A DNA stretch of 64,000 nt from positions 186,001-250,000 of the forward strand of contig NZ_JAIWNB010000016.1 of NCBI RefSeq assembly GCF_020215705.1, given 5' to 3'. This DNA comes from Nonomuraea aurantiaca. GTDB lineage: Bacteria > Actinomycetota > Actinomycetes > Streptosporangiales > Streptosporangiaceae. This document shows positions 9,025-17,893 of the stretch, piece after piece. Every line of letters begins with the position of its first letter. Positions within the stretch are counted from its first letter, which is position 1. Made by a program: the position numbers and the translations under genes. A model generated the notes under the pieces. The model did not search any database. It was not told the DNA's origin and was given only the letters and a program-made list of their open reading frames with translations.

Positions 9025-10176
9025 TCAAGCGGATGGCTTGGGGAGGGGGGCGTCGAAGTCGTAGAGGCGGGCGTCGACGTGATCGAGCGCGCGCCGTACC
9101 GCGCCCAGGACCACTGCCTGCTCCCCCAGGTCGGAGATCACCACCACCGGTGGTTCGAGGCAGAACGGGTCCAGGTGCCGGCGCACCGGCGCGAGCAGCA
9201 CGTTGCCCGAGCGTGAGACGCCACCGCCGATCACCACCAGCTCGGGATCCACGGTCAGCACCAGCGCGGCGATGCCTTCGGCCAGGTCGCGCGCGTACTG
9301 GTCGACCGCCCACTGCGCGGCCGGGTCGCCGGATCTGGCCGCGGCGAAGACCTGGGCGGCGGCGTCCTGTGGCGCCGTGCCGGACGGCAGGCCCTGAAAA
9401 CCGGTCAGATGGACGGGCGCGCGGTGCCAGCCGACCAGCGGCAGCGCGCCGATCTCGCCCGCGCCGCCCCTGGCTCCTTTGAGCAGCTTGCCGTCCACCA
9501 CGATGCCCGCGCCCGTGCGCACGCCGGACAGCACGAACACCAGGTCGTCGATGTCACGGGCCTGGCCGCGCCAGCGCTCGGCGAGCGCGGCCAGGTTGCA
9601 GTCGTTCTCCACCAGCACGGGGCAGTCGAAGCTCGCCCGCAGCTCACCCGCCAGGTCGAGGCCGGTCCACTCGGGAAGGCCGACCGACAGCTTCACCACG
9701 CCCTCGGAGGTCACCACGCCGGTGGTGCCCACGCAGACAGCGGCGATGCGGTCGGCGGTCAGCCCGGCGGCCTCCAGGGCGCCCGCGATCGCCCTCCTGA
9801 GGCCGGCCAGTCGCTCGACGCGGCCGGCGGTGGCGGCGGTCTGCTCGTCGTGCGCGGCCAGGACCGTGCCCTCCAGATCGGCGACGGCGGCCCGCAGGGT
9901 GTAGGAGCCTATGTCGATTCCGAGCACGTAACCTCCCGCCGCGTGGAAGGTGAACAACCTGGCCGGCCGCCCCATCTGGCCGCTCTCCGGCGGCAGTTCC
10001 CTGAGCCAGCCCGCCGCCAGCAGCTCCTCGACCAGGCCCTCCACGGTCGGCCTGGACAGCGCGGCCGCCTTGGCGAGGTCGGTCAGGCCGAGCGGGCCCT
10101 GCGACCGGACCGTGCGGAGCGTCGTCACGAGATTGATCCGGCGAAGCCGCGAGGTGTCGCCGCCGCGAATGGTCAC
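9025..10176 (-). CDS. ROK-family transcriptional repressor
   Basis: 383 residues from GTG 10176, chosen because AAGGGGG lies five bases upstream; the frame extends to 10296 without coding character. An N-terminal winged helix-turn-helix (about 10-70: LGLTDLAKAAALSRPTVEGL) is followed by a ROK sugar-kinase-like body. The body shows the ATP-binding style start VLGIDIGSYTLRAAVADLEG, the ENDCNLAALAE motif and GGAGEIGALPLVGW. The usual Cys-rich zinc motif of ROK proteins (CGCxGCxE) is not visible in the region after GEIG, where GWHRAPVHLTGFQGLPSG stands instead, so zinc binding may be absent. The gene is divergent from the sugar operon beginning at 10256 and most likely represses it in response to a sugar. 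Confidence 0.88.
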   Translation of the reverse strand: MTIRGGDTSRLRRINLVTTLRTVRSQGPLGLTDLAKAAALSRPTVEGLVEELLAAGWLRELPPESGQMGRPARLFTFHAAGGYVLGIDIGSYTLRAAVADLEGTVLAAHDEQTAATAGRVERLAGLRRAIAGALEAAGLTADRIAAVCVGTTGVVTSEGVVKLSVGLPEWTGLDLAGELRASFDCPVLVENDCNLAALAERWRGQARDIDDLVFVLSGVRTGAGIVVDGKLLKGARGGAGEIGALPLVGWHRAPVHLTGFQGLPSGTAPQDAAAQVFAAARSGDPAAQWAVDQYARDLAEGIAALVLTVDPELVVIGGGVSRSGNVLLAPVRRHLDPFCLEPPVVVISDLGEQAVVLGAVRRALDHVDARLYDFDAPLPKPSA

Positions 10177-10223
10177 GCATGCCCCCTTGACAGATGCTAT
10201 GGCGGAGAAATAAAAACAACCTT

Positions 10224-10234
10224 CATTAGTAATG
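10224..10234. promoter_or_regulatory. Palindrome CATTAGTAATG in the ROK/sugar-operon divergent promoter
   Basis: A perfect 11-bp palindrome sits in the only A+T-rich patch between the ROK start (10176) and the operon start (10256). Position and symmetry fit an operator for the adjacent ROK repressor. Confidence 0.55.
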
Positions 10235-10255
10235 TACAGCCCTTGGGGGATGCGG

Positions 10256-11518
10256 ATGCTCACTCTTGCCGTGATCGGAGCGGGCCTGCGCGGCACCGGT
10301 TATGCCCGGCTGGCACGCGAAGGCGGACTGGCCGAGGTCGTGGCCGTCGCCGAGCCCGACCAGGACAGGCGGGCGACCTTCGCGGCCGAGCACGGCATCC
10401 CGGCCGAGCGCGTTTTCGCCGACTGGAGGGACCTGCTGGCCGGCGAGCGGCTGGCCGACGCGGTGATCGTGGCCACGCAGGACCGCCTGCACCTCCAACC
10501 GACCGTACGCGCGGCCGAGTTGGGCTACCACATCCTGCTGGAAAAGCCGATGGCGCCGACGGAGGAGGACGCCGCGGCCATCGCCGCGGCCGCCGACCGC
10601 AGTGGCGTGATCCTGGCGGTCTGCCATGTGATGCGCTACGCGCCCTACACCACCAGGCTCAAGGCGCTCCTCGACGAGGGCAGGATCGGCCAGATCATGA
10701 ACATCCAGCACCTGGAGCAGGTCGGCTGGTGGCACCAGGCACACTCCTTCGTCAGGGGGAACTGGCGGAACGAGGCCGAGTCGGCCCCGATGCTCCTCGC
10801 CAAAGCGTGCCATGATCTTGACTGGATCGTGCACATCAAGGGCGAGGTGCCCGAGCGCGTCTCCTCCTTCGGCAAGCTCGTCCACTTCACCAAGGAGAGC
10901 AGGCCCGCCGGTGCCGCCGATCGGTGCCTGGACTGCTCGATAGAACCCACCTGCCCCTACTCGGCCAGACGGTTGTACATGGAGTGCCTCGCCGAGCCGG
11001 CCCGGCACTACTGGCCACTCGGCGCCGTCACCCGCGACTTCACCGAGGACGGCGTGCTCACAGCCCTGCGCGAGGGCCCGTACGGCAGGTGCGTCTACGC
11101 CTGCGACAACGACGTGGTGGACAGCCAGGTGGTGATCATGGAGTTCGCCGACGGCACGAGCGCCACCTGCACCGTGACCGCGTTCGGCGCGCTCGAGCAC
11201 AGGAAGACCAGGGTCTTCGGCACGCACGGCTCGATCGAGGGCGACGGCGAGACGCTCCGCGTCCACGACTTCCTCACCAACGAGGTATCGGTGATCGACA
11301 CCCTCGCCACCGGGGGCGCCTCAGCCGCCTCGGGGCACGGAGGGGGTGACGGGGCACTGCTGGAAGCGTTCGTCGCCGCCGTACGCGACAACAACCCGGC
11401 CCTGATCCCGACCGACGCGCAGGCCAGCCTCGCCACTCACAGGGTGGTCTGGGCCGCCGAACAGGCCAGACACACCCGAACCGTCGTTTCGATAGGAAAG
11501 GCCCCCCACCATGCGTAA
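10256..11518 (+). CDS. Gfo/Idh/MocA-family NAD(P)-dependent sugar oxidoreductase
   Basis: About 420 residues from ATG 10256, which has GGGGGA six bases upstream; in-frame ATGs at 10232 and 10250 are poorer. The Rossmann motif is AVIGAGLRGTGYARLA at the N-terminus, and the family signature ILLEKPMAPTEEDA falls near residue 100. The C-terminal half is the mixed-sheet substrate domain. A Cys-containing insert (RCLDCSIEPTCPYSARRLY, about 223-242) is seen in the subgroup that carries a CxxC-type motif and may bind metal. The enzyme would oxidise or epimerise a sugar or cyclitol in the cytosol. It is the first gene of the operon; its stop overlaps the binding-protein start by 8 bp. Confidence 0.88.
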   Translation: MLTLAVIGAGLRGTGYARLAREGGLAEVVAVAEPDQDRRATFAAEHGIPAERVFADWRDLLAGERLADAVIVATQDRLHLQPTVRAAELGYHILLEKPMAPTEEDAAAIAAAADRSGVILAVCHVMRYAPYTTRLKALLDEGRIGQIMNIQHLEQVGWWHQAHSFVRGNWRNEAESAPMLLAKACHDLDWIVHIKGEVPERVSSFGKLVHFTKESRPAGAADRCLDCSIEPTCPYSARRLYMECLAEPARHYWPLGAVTRDFTEDGVLTALREGPYGRCVYACDNDVVDSQVVIMEFADGTSATCTVTAFGALEHRKTRVFGTHGSIEGDGETLRVHDFLTNEVSVIDTLATGGASAASGHGGGDGALLEAFVAAVRDNNPALIPTDAQASLATHRVVWAAEQARHTRTVVSIGKAPHHA

Positions 11519-12764
11519 ATTAACGGCTGTCCTGCTGATCGGTGCCCTCGGCCTGGCCGCCTGCGGCAAGAAGAACAGCGGCGAACCCGCCCAGCAGTCA
11601 CTGTCCTACCGCTCGTCCTGGGGCGCGGCGGAACCCCAGTCGAAGATCATTAAGACGATCTTCGACGATTTCGCCAAGGAGACCGGCACCAAGGTCGACG
11701 TGAAGTTCGTCGGCCGCACCGGCAACGAGAACCTCAACGCCGAGATGGCCTCCGGCCAGGGCCCCGACCTGTTCGACACCACCACCGGCGACATCGACAC
11801 GCTGACCGCCCAGCAGATCGTCGGCCCGATGGACGACGTGGAGAACGCGCGGGTCCCCGGCGAGGGCAAGACGGTCAAGGAGGTGCTCCCCGAGCCGGTA
11901 CGGCGGGCCTCCTCCGGCAAGAACGGCCTGGCCTTCCTCCCGCACACGATCATCTCCACCGCCGTCTGGTACAACGCGGCCAAGCACCCCGGGCTGAACC
12001 CGCAGACCTGGGAGGAGTTCATCGCCTTCCTCGACGAGTCCAAGAAGGCCGGCCGTACCCCGATCGGTCAGGACGGCACCATCGCCTTCTACAACGTGTA
12101 CTGGTTCTACAGCCTGCTGGTGGGTGCCAACGGCGCGGGGAGCCTCGCCGAGCTGGCCAAGGACCCGGCCAACTGGGACAAGCCCCAGGTGCTCGACGCG
12201 GCGAAGAAGGTCGAGCAGCTCGCCAAGGGCGGCTACTTCCAGCGGGACTTCATGGCGACCAAGTTCCCCGCCGCACAGAACGCCTGGGCGCAGGACAAGT
12301 ACGACCTGAACCTCAACGGCACCTGGCTGGCCAGCGAGGTCCAGCCCCAGCTGGCTCCCGGCTTCAAGGTCGCCTCGTTCCAGATCCCCACCGGCGGTAA
12401 GAAGTCCATCGAGGTGGGAACCCTCGGCTGGGGCGTGAACGCCAAGGGCAAGAACGTCGCCACGGCCAAGAAGTTCCTGGCTTTCGCGCTGCAGAAGAAG
12501 TACATGGAGCAGTTCTCCACCGTGGCGCTGAACATCTCCTCGCGCGGCGACGTGCCCGCGCCCCCGCACATGGCGGACGTGCAGAAGGCGGTGCTGGAGG
12601 CCAAAGAGACGCACCTGAGCTACGACTACGCGGGCGCCGACAAGACCTGGTGGGGCGATATGTTCCTGCCCCTGAGCGACAAGCTCCTGTCCGGCAAGAT
12701 CGACGCGGCCACGTTCGTCCGCGAGGGCAAGAAGCGCACGGCCGAGCACCTGGCGACCGGATGA
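11511..12764 (+). CDS. Sugar ABC transporter substrate-binding lipoprotein (CUT1, family 1)
   Basis: 417 residues. The lipoprotein signal MRKLTAVLLIGALGLAAC gives a lipobox with Cys18. The body has the family 1 solute-binding architecture (SGQGPDLFDTTTGDID; TWEEFIAFLDESKKAG; LGWGVNAKGKN). It would bind an oligo- or monosaccharide outside the membrane and pass it to the two permeases that follow. The start overlaps the oxidoreductase by 8 bp and the stop overlaps the first permease by 4 bp, so the genes are translationally coupled. Confidence 0.93.
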   Translation: MRKLTAVLLIGALGLAACGKKNSGEPAQQSLSYRSSWGAAEPQSKIIKTIFDDFAKETGTKVDVKFVGRTGNENLNAEMASGQGPDLFDTTTGDIDTLTAQQIVGPMDDVENARVPGEGKTVKEVLPEPVRRASSGKNGLAFLPHTIISTAVWYNAAKHPGLNPQTWEEFIAFLDESKKAGRTPIGQDGTIAFYNVYWFYSLLVGANGAGSLAELAKDPANWDKPQVLDAAKKVEQLAKGGYFQRDFMATKFPAAQNAWAQDKYDLNLNGTWLASEVQPQLAPGFKVASFQIPTGGKKSIEVGTLGWGVNAKGKNVATAKKFLAFALQKKYMEQFSTVALNISSRGDVPAPPHMADVQKAVLEAKETHLSYDYAGADKTWWGDMFLPLSDKLLSGKIDAATFVREGKKRTAEHLATG

Positions 12765-13642
12765 AAACCTATGAACGGGCCTTCTGGCCCTTTCTGCTGC
12801 CCGCGCTCCTGGTCTACACCCTGCTGTTCGTCGCGCCGTCACTGTTCGGGATCTGGGTCGGCTTCACCAAATGGTCGGGACCCGGCTCGGAGATGACCTG
12901 GCGTGGGCTGGACAACTACGTGGCGCTGCTGCACAACGAGGTCTTCACCACGGCCTTCACCAACACCTTCGTGATGGCGACCGTCGGCGGGATCCTGATC
13001 TTCGGCTCTACCTTCCTGGCCATGGTCGTGCTCAGGCAACTCAAGGGGCGGGCCTTCATCCGGGCCGTCGTCTTCCTGCCGATGGTGATCTCGATCATCG
13101 CGATCGGCGCGGCGGTGGGCTTCCTGCTCAACCCCGAGGGCGCGGTCAACACCGTGCTCGAGTGGATCGGCCTGGACCCGCAGCCCTGGCTCGGCCCCGA
13201 CATGGTGTTCCGCTGCATCGTGGGCGGCCTGGTCTGGTCGAGCACCGGCTTCTACGTCGCGCTGATGATGTCGGCGGCCGACGCCATCCCGACCCACGTG
13301 TATGAGGACGCCCAGCTCATCGGGGCCACCAAATGGGAGCAGTTCCGGCACATCACGCTGCCGTTGACCTGGGACGTCTTCGCTGTCGCCGCCGTACTCT
13401 GGGTGGTCGGCAGCCTGAAGATCTTCGACATCGTGCTGGCCTTCACCACCGCGGGAACCGCTGCCGCACCGCCGATCCCCGCCCGCACGATCGCGGTGCA
13501 GCAGTACATCGTGGTGAAGGGCGCCGGCCTGCCGGACCTCGGAAGCGCGGCCGCCATGGGCGTGATGACACTCCTTGTAACGGCCGTACTGATCGTGCTG
13601 ACCCGGCGCATCACCAGACGTGACCGAGTGGAGCTGTCATGA
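12761..13642 (+). CDS. Sugar ABC transporter permease (MalF-type, CUT1)
   Basis: 293 residues from ATG 12761 (ATGA overlap with the binding-protein stop; the longer frame from 12650 is spurious). Six hydrophobic segments are seen, the first being FLLPALLVYTLLFVAPSLFG. The ATPase-contact EAA-type loop is YEDAQLIGATKWEQFRHITL (about residues 180-199). It forms the membrane channel with the next gene. No ATPase gene is present in this operon. Confidence 0.93.
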   Translation: MKTYERAFWPFLLPALLVYTLLFVAPSLFGIWVGFTKWSGPGSEMTWRGLDNYVALLHNEVFTTAFTNTFVMATVGGILIFGSTFLAMVVLRQLKGRAFIRAVVFLPMVISIIAIGAAVGFLLNPEGAVNTVLEWIGLDPQPWLGPDMVFRCIVGGLVWSSTGFYVALMMSAADAIPTHVYEDAQLIGATKWEQFRHITLPLTWDVFAVAAVLWVVGSLKIFDIVLAFTTAGTAAAPPIPARTIAVQQYIVVKGAGLPDLGSAAAMGVMTLLVTAVLIVLTRRITRRDRVELS

Positions 13643-14505
13643 GACGTCTGATCGGGGACATCCTGCTGCCCCGGGCCACGGCCATCGCCTTGTGGGCCTG
13701 GGTGGCTTTTAACCTCGCCCTGGTCGGGTGGGTGGGCATCCAGTCGCTGAAGGATTCGGGAGAGGTATGGCTGGACCCGTTCGGCCTGCCGAAGACCCTG
13801 CGCTGGGACAATTTCAGCTCGGCGTGGCAGGCGGCGGAGTTCTCCGCCGCGGCCATGAACAGCGTGGTGCTGACCCTGTTCGGATCCGCGATGATCGTGG
13901 CCGTGTCCGCCCCGGCCGCCTATGTGCTGGCCCGCTCGAGCCGACGCGTCGCCGGCCACGCGATCAACTACTTCGCGATAGGGCTGAGCATCCCGATCCA
14001 GACGATCCTGGTGCCGATCGTGGTGATCAAACTGTCGGTCTACAGCTTCATGGAGGACTGGGTCACCGGCTGGTGGGACAACCGCATCACCTTGCTGGTC
14101 TTCCAGGTGGCGCTGTCGGTGCCCTTCGCGGTGTTCGTGCTCACCGGGTACATGCGCTCGCTGCCGCACGAGATCGAGGAGGCGGCCGAGATCGACGGCG
14201 CGGGCCCGCTCCGCGCGTTCATCCAGGTCATCGTGCCCGTCGCCAGGCCGGGCCTGACCACCGTGCTGGTGCTCAACGTCATGGGCCTGTGGAACGAGAC
14301 TCTGCTCGCCCTGCTGATCGCGCCTCTCCCCGAGGAGCGCAACCTGCCCGCCGCGCTCCTCGGTCTGTACAGCAGCATGCAGTACAGCTCCGACTGGGGC
14401 GGCATGTTTGCAGGCATCGTGATCCTGGTCTACCCCATGATCGTGCTCTACATCTGGCTGGGCCGCCGCATCGTCGACGGCATGACCGCCGGAATCAGCA
14501 GGTGA
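13639..14505 (+). CDS. Sugar ABC transporter permease (MalG-type, CUT1)
   Basis: 288 residues, starting at an ATGA overlap with the preceding permease. Six membrane segments are seen; the EAA loop is EEAAEIDGAGPLRAFIQVIV (about 175-194). The C-terminus IWLGRRIVDGMTAGI is typical of MalG/CUT1 partners. Its stop overlaps a GTG, and an ATG at 14514 opens the GH35 remnant, so the operon once continued into a beta-galactosidase. Confidence 0.93.
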   Translation: MRRLIGDILLPRATAIALWAWVAFNLALVGWVGIQSLKDSGEVWLDPFGLPKTLRWDNFSSAWQAAEFSAAAMNSVVLTLFGSAMIVAVSAPAAYVLARSSRRVAGHAINYFAIGLSIPIQTILVPIVVIKLSVYSFMEDWVTGWWDNRITLLVFQVALSVPFAVFVLTGYMRSLPHEIEEAAEIDGAGPLRAFIQVIVPVARPGLTTVLVLNVMGLWNETLLALLIAPLPEERNLPAALLGLYSSMQYSSDWGGMFAGIVILVYPMIVLYIWLGRRIVDGMTAGISR

Positions 14506-14513
14506 TCGGCGAG

Positions 14514-14841
14514 ATGCGTGCCTTCTCCGTCGATGGCGGCTCATTCCGGCTGGACGGCGCGGAGTTCAGGGTGCTGTCATCTTCCGCACCACGTGGAGGT
14601 GGCCGAGCCCGGTGACGCGTTCCTGGCGCTGCCCGGCTGGGGCAAGGGATATGTCTGGATCAACGGCTTCCTGCTGGGCCGCTACTGGAAGCAAGGACCT
14701 CAGCAGACCCTGTACGTCCCGGCACCCCTGCTCGAAACGGGCACTAACGAGATCATCCACCTGGAATTGGACCACGTGGGCTCCCTCCTGCAGATCCGCG
14801 ACCGGCCCGCGCACGACGGTCCGACGTCGCACGCCCGGTAG
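14514..14841 (+). pseudogene. GH35 beta-galactosidase with the whole catalytic centre deleted
   Basis: From ATG 14514, frame 3 reads MRAFSVDGGSFRLDGAEFRV, the usual start of bacterial GH35 beta-galactosidases. Near 14577 the similarity stops. From there a different frame reads HHVEVAEPGDAFLALPGWGK and then YVWINGFLLGRYWKQGPQQT to a stop at 14841, which is the C-terminal jelly-roll end of GH35. GH35 enzymes of this type are near 590 residues; only about 105 codons remain, so roughly 480 codons, including both catalytic glutamates, were lost in one out-of-frame deletion. The remnant is still in operon position behind the importer, which suggests the operon served a beta-galactoside. Confidence 0.85.
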
Positions 14842-14953
14842 CCGCGAACTCGCATCGCAACCCACGCGACGACAGAACCCCTGCCCTTGATCGCGGCGCC
14901 GGACCTGCTTGAGGAACGAGAGGTCCTGTGGTGGCTGGGGTCTTTCTGGAGGG

Positions 14954-15040
14954 ATGCCCCCTCAGGGGAGCATAAGAAGACGGCCCGACGTGGCAGAGGA
15001 CCCTTAGGACGCCCGCCCCTCGGGGGAGCGGAAGAACGGA
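14954..15040. repeat. Two imperfect GC-palindrome repeats between convergent genes
   Basis: 14954-14983 (GCCCCCTCAGGGGAGCATAA core) and 15013-15040 (GCCCCTCGGGGGAGCGGAAG core) are related in sequence, and each contains a small CCCCTC/GGGG hairpin. They fill the gap between the GH35 remnant and the convergent TauD-type gene. A terminator role is possible. Confidence 0.4.
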
Positions 15041-15068
15041 TATCCGGCAAGCGGTCGTGGGCACCGCG

Positions 15069-15938
15069 CTAGACGCGGCTCCTCGGCCCCACGGGGAGGT
15101 CGCCGCGCAGGGTGATGCGGTGCATGACGCGGTGGGCGGTGCCGTAGTCGCGGTTGGCGTAGTGAGCGGTGCTGCGGTTGTCCCACATGGCGATGTCGCC
15201 GGCGCTCCAGCGGTGGCGGATGATGTGCTCGGGCTTGGTGAGGTGGGCGTAGAGCAGGTCCAGGATGCCGCGGCTCTCGGCCTCCGAGACGCCGACGATG
15301 TGCGAGGTGAAGCCCGGGTTGACGAAGATGCCCTTGCGGCCGGTCTCCGGGTGGACGCGGACGACGGGGTGCTCCACCGGATCCAGCCGGGTGACGACGT
15401 CGCCGTCCCAGACGCTGCCCTTGCCGCCGCGGCGCTGGGCCAGGTAGTAGCCGAACTCTCGGTTGCCGTCGTGCACCGCGGTGAGCTGGTCGGCCAGGTC
15501 GCGGACGGGGGCGGACAGGGAGTCGTAGGCGAGCTGGCTGTCGGCCCAGCTCGTGTCGCCGCCGGTCGGCGGCAGGATGACGGCGCGCAGGATGGAGCCG
15601 AGCGGCGGGCGGGGCATGAAGGTGACGTCGGTGTGCCAGATGTCGGCGAAGCCGTTGTCGGTGCTGTCGAGCGCGTAGATCTCCGGGTGCGCCTCGTCCA
15701 CGCCGCCGACGACGGGGTGGGAGGCGGTCAGCTCACCGAGCCGCCGGCCGAGGGCCACCTGGCCGTCGTCGTCGAGACGCTGCCCGCTGAAGAAGAGCAC
15801 CTTCCTCTCGGTGAGCGCGGCTCGCACGGCGACCAGGTCGTCGTCGCCGGCGTCGGCCAGGTCCAGCCCTTCGACTTGGGCGCCGAAGTGGGGTCCGAGG
15901 GGGTTCAGGGTGAGCCTTGTGGCGGTTCGGGGGGACAT
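15069..15938 (-). CDS. tauD: TauD/TfdA-family Fe(II)/2-oxoglutarate dioxygenase
   Basis: 289 residues from ATG 15938, with AGGAG about ten bases upstream (the frame is open to 15986). The iron ligands are visible: the H-x-D pair in WHTDVTF (H102, D104) and the distal His in RVMHRITLRGD (H273), with a nearby Arg for 2-oxoglutarate. The family hydroxylates taurine or related sulfonates to release sulfite. It is the last gene of a four-gene unit with an SsuABC/TauABC-type importer, which supports sulfonate use as a sulfur source. The exact substrate (taurine or an alkylsulfonate or sulfate ester) is not settled by sequence. Confidence 0.85.
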   Translation of the reverse strand: MSPRTATRLTLNPLGPHFGAQVEGLDLADAGDDDLVAVRAALTERKVLFFSGQRLDDDGQVALGRRLGELTASHPVVGGVDEAHPEIYALDSTDNGFADIWHTDVTFMPRPPLGSILRAVILPPTGGDTSWADSQLAYDSLSAPVRDLADQLTAVHDGNREFGYYLAQRRGGKGSVWDGDVVTRLDPVEHPVVRVHPETGRKGIFVNPGFTSHIVGVSEAESRGILDLLYAHLTKPEHIIRHRWSAGDIAMWDNRSTAHYANRDYGTAHRVMHRITLRGDLPVGPRSRV

Positions 15939-16000
15939 GTGGATCGCTCTCCTCTGGGGTGTCAGGCGACGGCTCTGGGGTGTCACGGGGCTCTGAAGTG

Positions 16001-16834
16001 TCAGGCGGCGGCAGTGCGTACGGCCTGGCTGACCGTGGCCCGCAAAGCGGCGTATTCGGGCAGGGCGCGCAGCTCGTCGGGCTCCAGGCCGGTGCGCGGC
16101 AAGGGGATGTCCAGGTCGAGGGCGATCCGGCCGGGTCTCCTGGTGAGCACCACGACGCGGCTGCCCAGGAACACCGCCTCCTCGACGCTGTGCGTGACGA
16201 ACACCGACGTGCGGCCGGTCTGGGCGCTCACCCGGCGCAGGTCCTCTTGGAGCCGCTCGCGGGTGAGCGCGTCCAGCGCGGCGAACGGCTCGTCGAGCAG
16301 CAGGAGCGGGTTGTCGCTCGCCATCGCCCGGGCGATGGCGACGCGTTGCCGCTGGCCGCCGGACAGCTGCCAGATCCGGCGGTGCGCGACGTTGTCCAGG
16401 CCCACGCGTCGCAGGAGTTCGGGGACGTGGCGGGCGCGCTCCTCACGGGGCACGCCCGCGTACCGCAGGGCCAGCTCGACGTTGCCGCCCACGCTCTTCC
16501 AGGGGAACAACCGGGGTTGCTGGAAGACGATGCCGGCGCCCCTGCCGGGCACGGGCCGCTCGCCACCGGTCCGTACGGTGCCGGAGGTGGGCTGCTCGAA
16601 GCCGGCGATCAGCCGCAGCAGGGTGCTCTTGCCGCAGCCGGACGCACCGACGATCACGAGGAACGAGCCCTGCGGGACTTCGAGCGAGATGGGCCCCAGG
16701 GCGGTCACGGCGTCGGCGCCCGTGCCGTACACGTGCTCGACCTCATGCGCGTGGACGGCGGCCGCACCGTTCGCACCATTCGCAGTGTTCGCCCGCACGG
16801 CGGCCGCGCTGATGGCGTCAGGGGGCGAGGACAT
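16001..16834 (-). CDS. Taurine/sulfonate ABC transporter ATP-binding protein
   Basis: 277 residues from ATG 16834 (the longer frame to 17038 lies within the binding-protein gene and is rejected). Walker A is GASGCGKSTLLRLIAGF. The ABC signature is LSGGQRQRVAIARAMA and Walker B is LLLLDEPFAALDALT. The His switch is VFVTHSVEEAVFLG. It belongs to the TauB/SsuB group. Its start overlaps the end of the binding-protein gene by 17 bp. The N-terminal 25 residues are Ala/Asn-rich and unusual. Confidence 0.92.
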   Translation of the reverse strand: MSSPPDAISAAAVRANTANGANGAAAVHAHEVEHVYGTGADAVTALGPISLEVPQGSFLVIVGASGCGKSTLLRLIAGFEQPTSGTVRTGGERPVPGRGAGIVFQQPRLFPWKSVGGNVELALRYAGVPREERARHVPELLRRVGLDNVAHRRIWQLSGGQRQRVAIARAMASDNPLLLLDEPFAALDALTRERLQEDLRRVSAQTGRTSVFVTHSVEEAVFLGSRVVVLTRRPGRIALDLDIPLPRTGLEPDELRALPEYAALRATVSQAVRTAAA

Positions 16835-17861
16835 CGGGCAGCCCCTTGGTGTAGATGGCCTGCTGCACGGTCGCGAGGTCGGGTACGGCGTCGATCTTCT
16901 GCTGGTCCTTGAGGAACCGCGCGGCGGCGACCAGGTTCTGTGCCAGCCCGCCGACCTTGCTCGGCGTGCCCAGCCATTCGGCGGCCGCCAGGTCGGCGGG
17001 TTTGAGGAAGACTCCCTGGCTGAGCTGGTCCTTGGCATCGTCCTTGGCCAGGTTCAGCTCGGCGGCCACGGACTGGGCCGCCGCGTCGGGATCGTCGGCG
17101 ATCAGCTGCAGCGCCTTGGCCTCGACCTTGCGCCAGGCATCGACCGCGTCCGGGTGCGCCTGGACGAAGGCGGTGGAGACCACGCCGAGGTCCAGCGTGG
17201 GCTTGCCCGCCGTGGCCAGCCGGCGGCTGCTGATCAGGGTCTTGCCGCTCTTCTTCAGCTCCTTCAGGCTCGGCAGCCAGGTGTAGGCGGCGTCGATGTC
17301 ACCGCGCGTCCAGGAGGCCAGGATGTCCTGTGGTTCGAGGTCGATGAGGTTCACCTCCGACTCGGCCACGCCCGCCTGGCTCAGCGCCGACAGCAGGCTG
17401 TAGTGGGCGGTGGAGGCGAAGGGGGTGGCGACCTTCTTGCCGCGCAGGTCCTTGACCGCCGAGACGCCGCTCCCGTTCCGGGCGACCAGGGCCTCGTTGT
17501 CACCGGCCACGTCCAGCACGAACGCCACCTGGTACGGGATGTTCAACGGAGCCGACAGCCCACGCGCGACCGGGCTCGAGCCGATGGCGGCGATGTCGAC
17601 GCTCTTGGCCACGAAGGCGGTGTTGATGCTGGCGCCGGAGTCGAACTTGGTCCATTGGATGCTGTAGCCGGGAAGTGCCTGCTCCAGCCATTTCTTGTTC
17701 TTCACGATGAGGTCGCCGCTGGGAAAGGCCTGGTAGGCGATGCGGATGGTCTTGGCCTTCTTCCCGCCGCCGCCTCCCGCGGACGCGGTCCCGTTGCCGC
17801 AGCCGGCCAGGGCTGCGATCAGTACGACGGAGAGCAGGGCTGTGAGACGCGGTCGTGACAT
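16818..17861 (-). CDS. Taurine/sulfonate ABC transporter substrate-binding lipoprotein
   Basis: 347 residues from ATG 17861, with AAGGAAG seven bases upstream. The lipoprotein signal MSRPRLTALLSVVLIAALAGC gives Cys21. The body is the NMT1/SsuA type (IRIAYQAFPSGDLIVKNKK; VKDLRGKKVATPFASTAHY; DLEPQDILASWTRGDIDAAY). It captures the sulfonate outside the cell. It lies between the permease and the ATPase genes. Confidence 0.92.
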   Translation of the reverse strand: MSRPRLTALLSVVLIAALAGCGNGTASAGGGGGKKAKTIRIAYQAFPSGDLIVKNKKWLEQALPGYSIQWTKFDSGASINTAFVAKSVDIAAIGSSPVARGLSAPLNIPYQVAFVLDVAGDNEALVARNGSGVSAVKDLRGKKVATPFASTAHYSLLSALSQAGVAESEVNLIDLEPQDILASWTRGDIDAAYTWLPSLKELKKSGKTLISSRRLATAGKPTLDLGVVSTAFVQAHPDAVDAWRKVEAKALQLIADDPDAAAQSVAAELNLAKDDAKDQLSQGVFLKPADLAAAEWLGTPSKVGGLAQNLVAAARFLKDQQKIDAVPDLATVQQAIYTKGLPDVLAP

Positions 17862-17893
17862 GGCACGCTTCCTTACGGGGCTGTGGCGGATGA

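Noticed and set aside
15057..17858. 933-codon plus frame opposite the sulfonate operon
   Set aside because: It spans three well-defined minus genes and reads as low-complexity.
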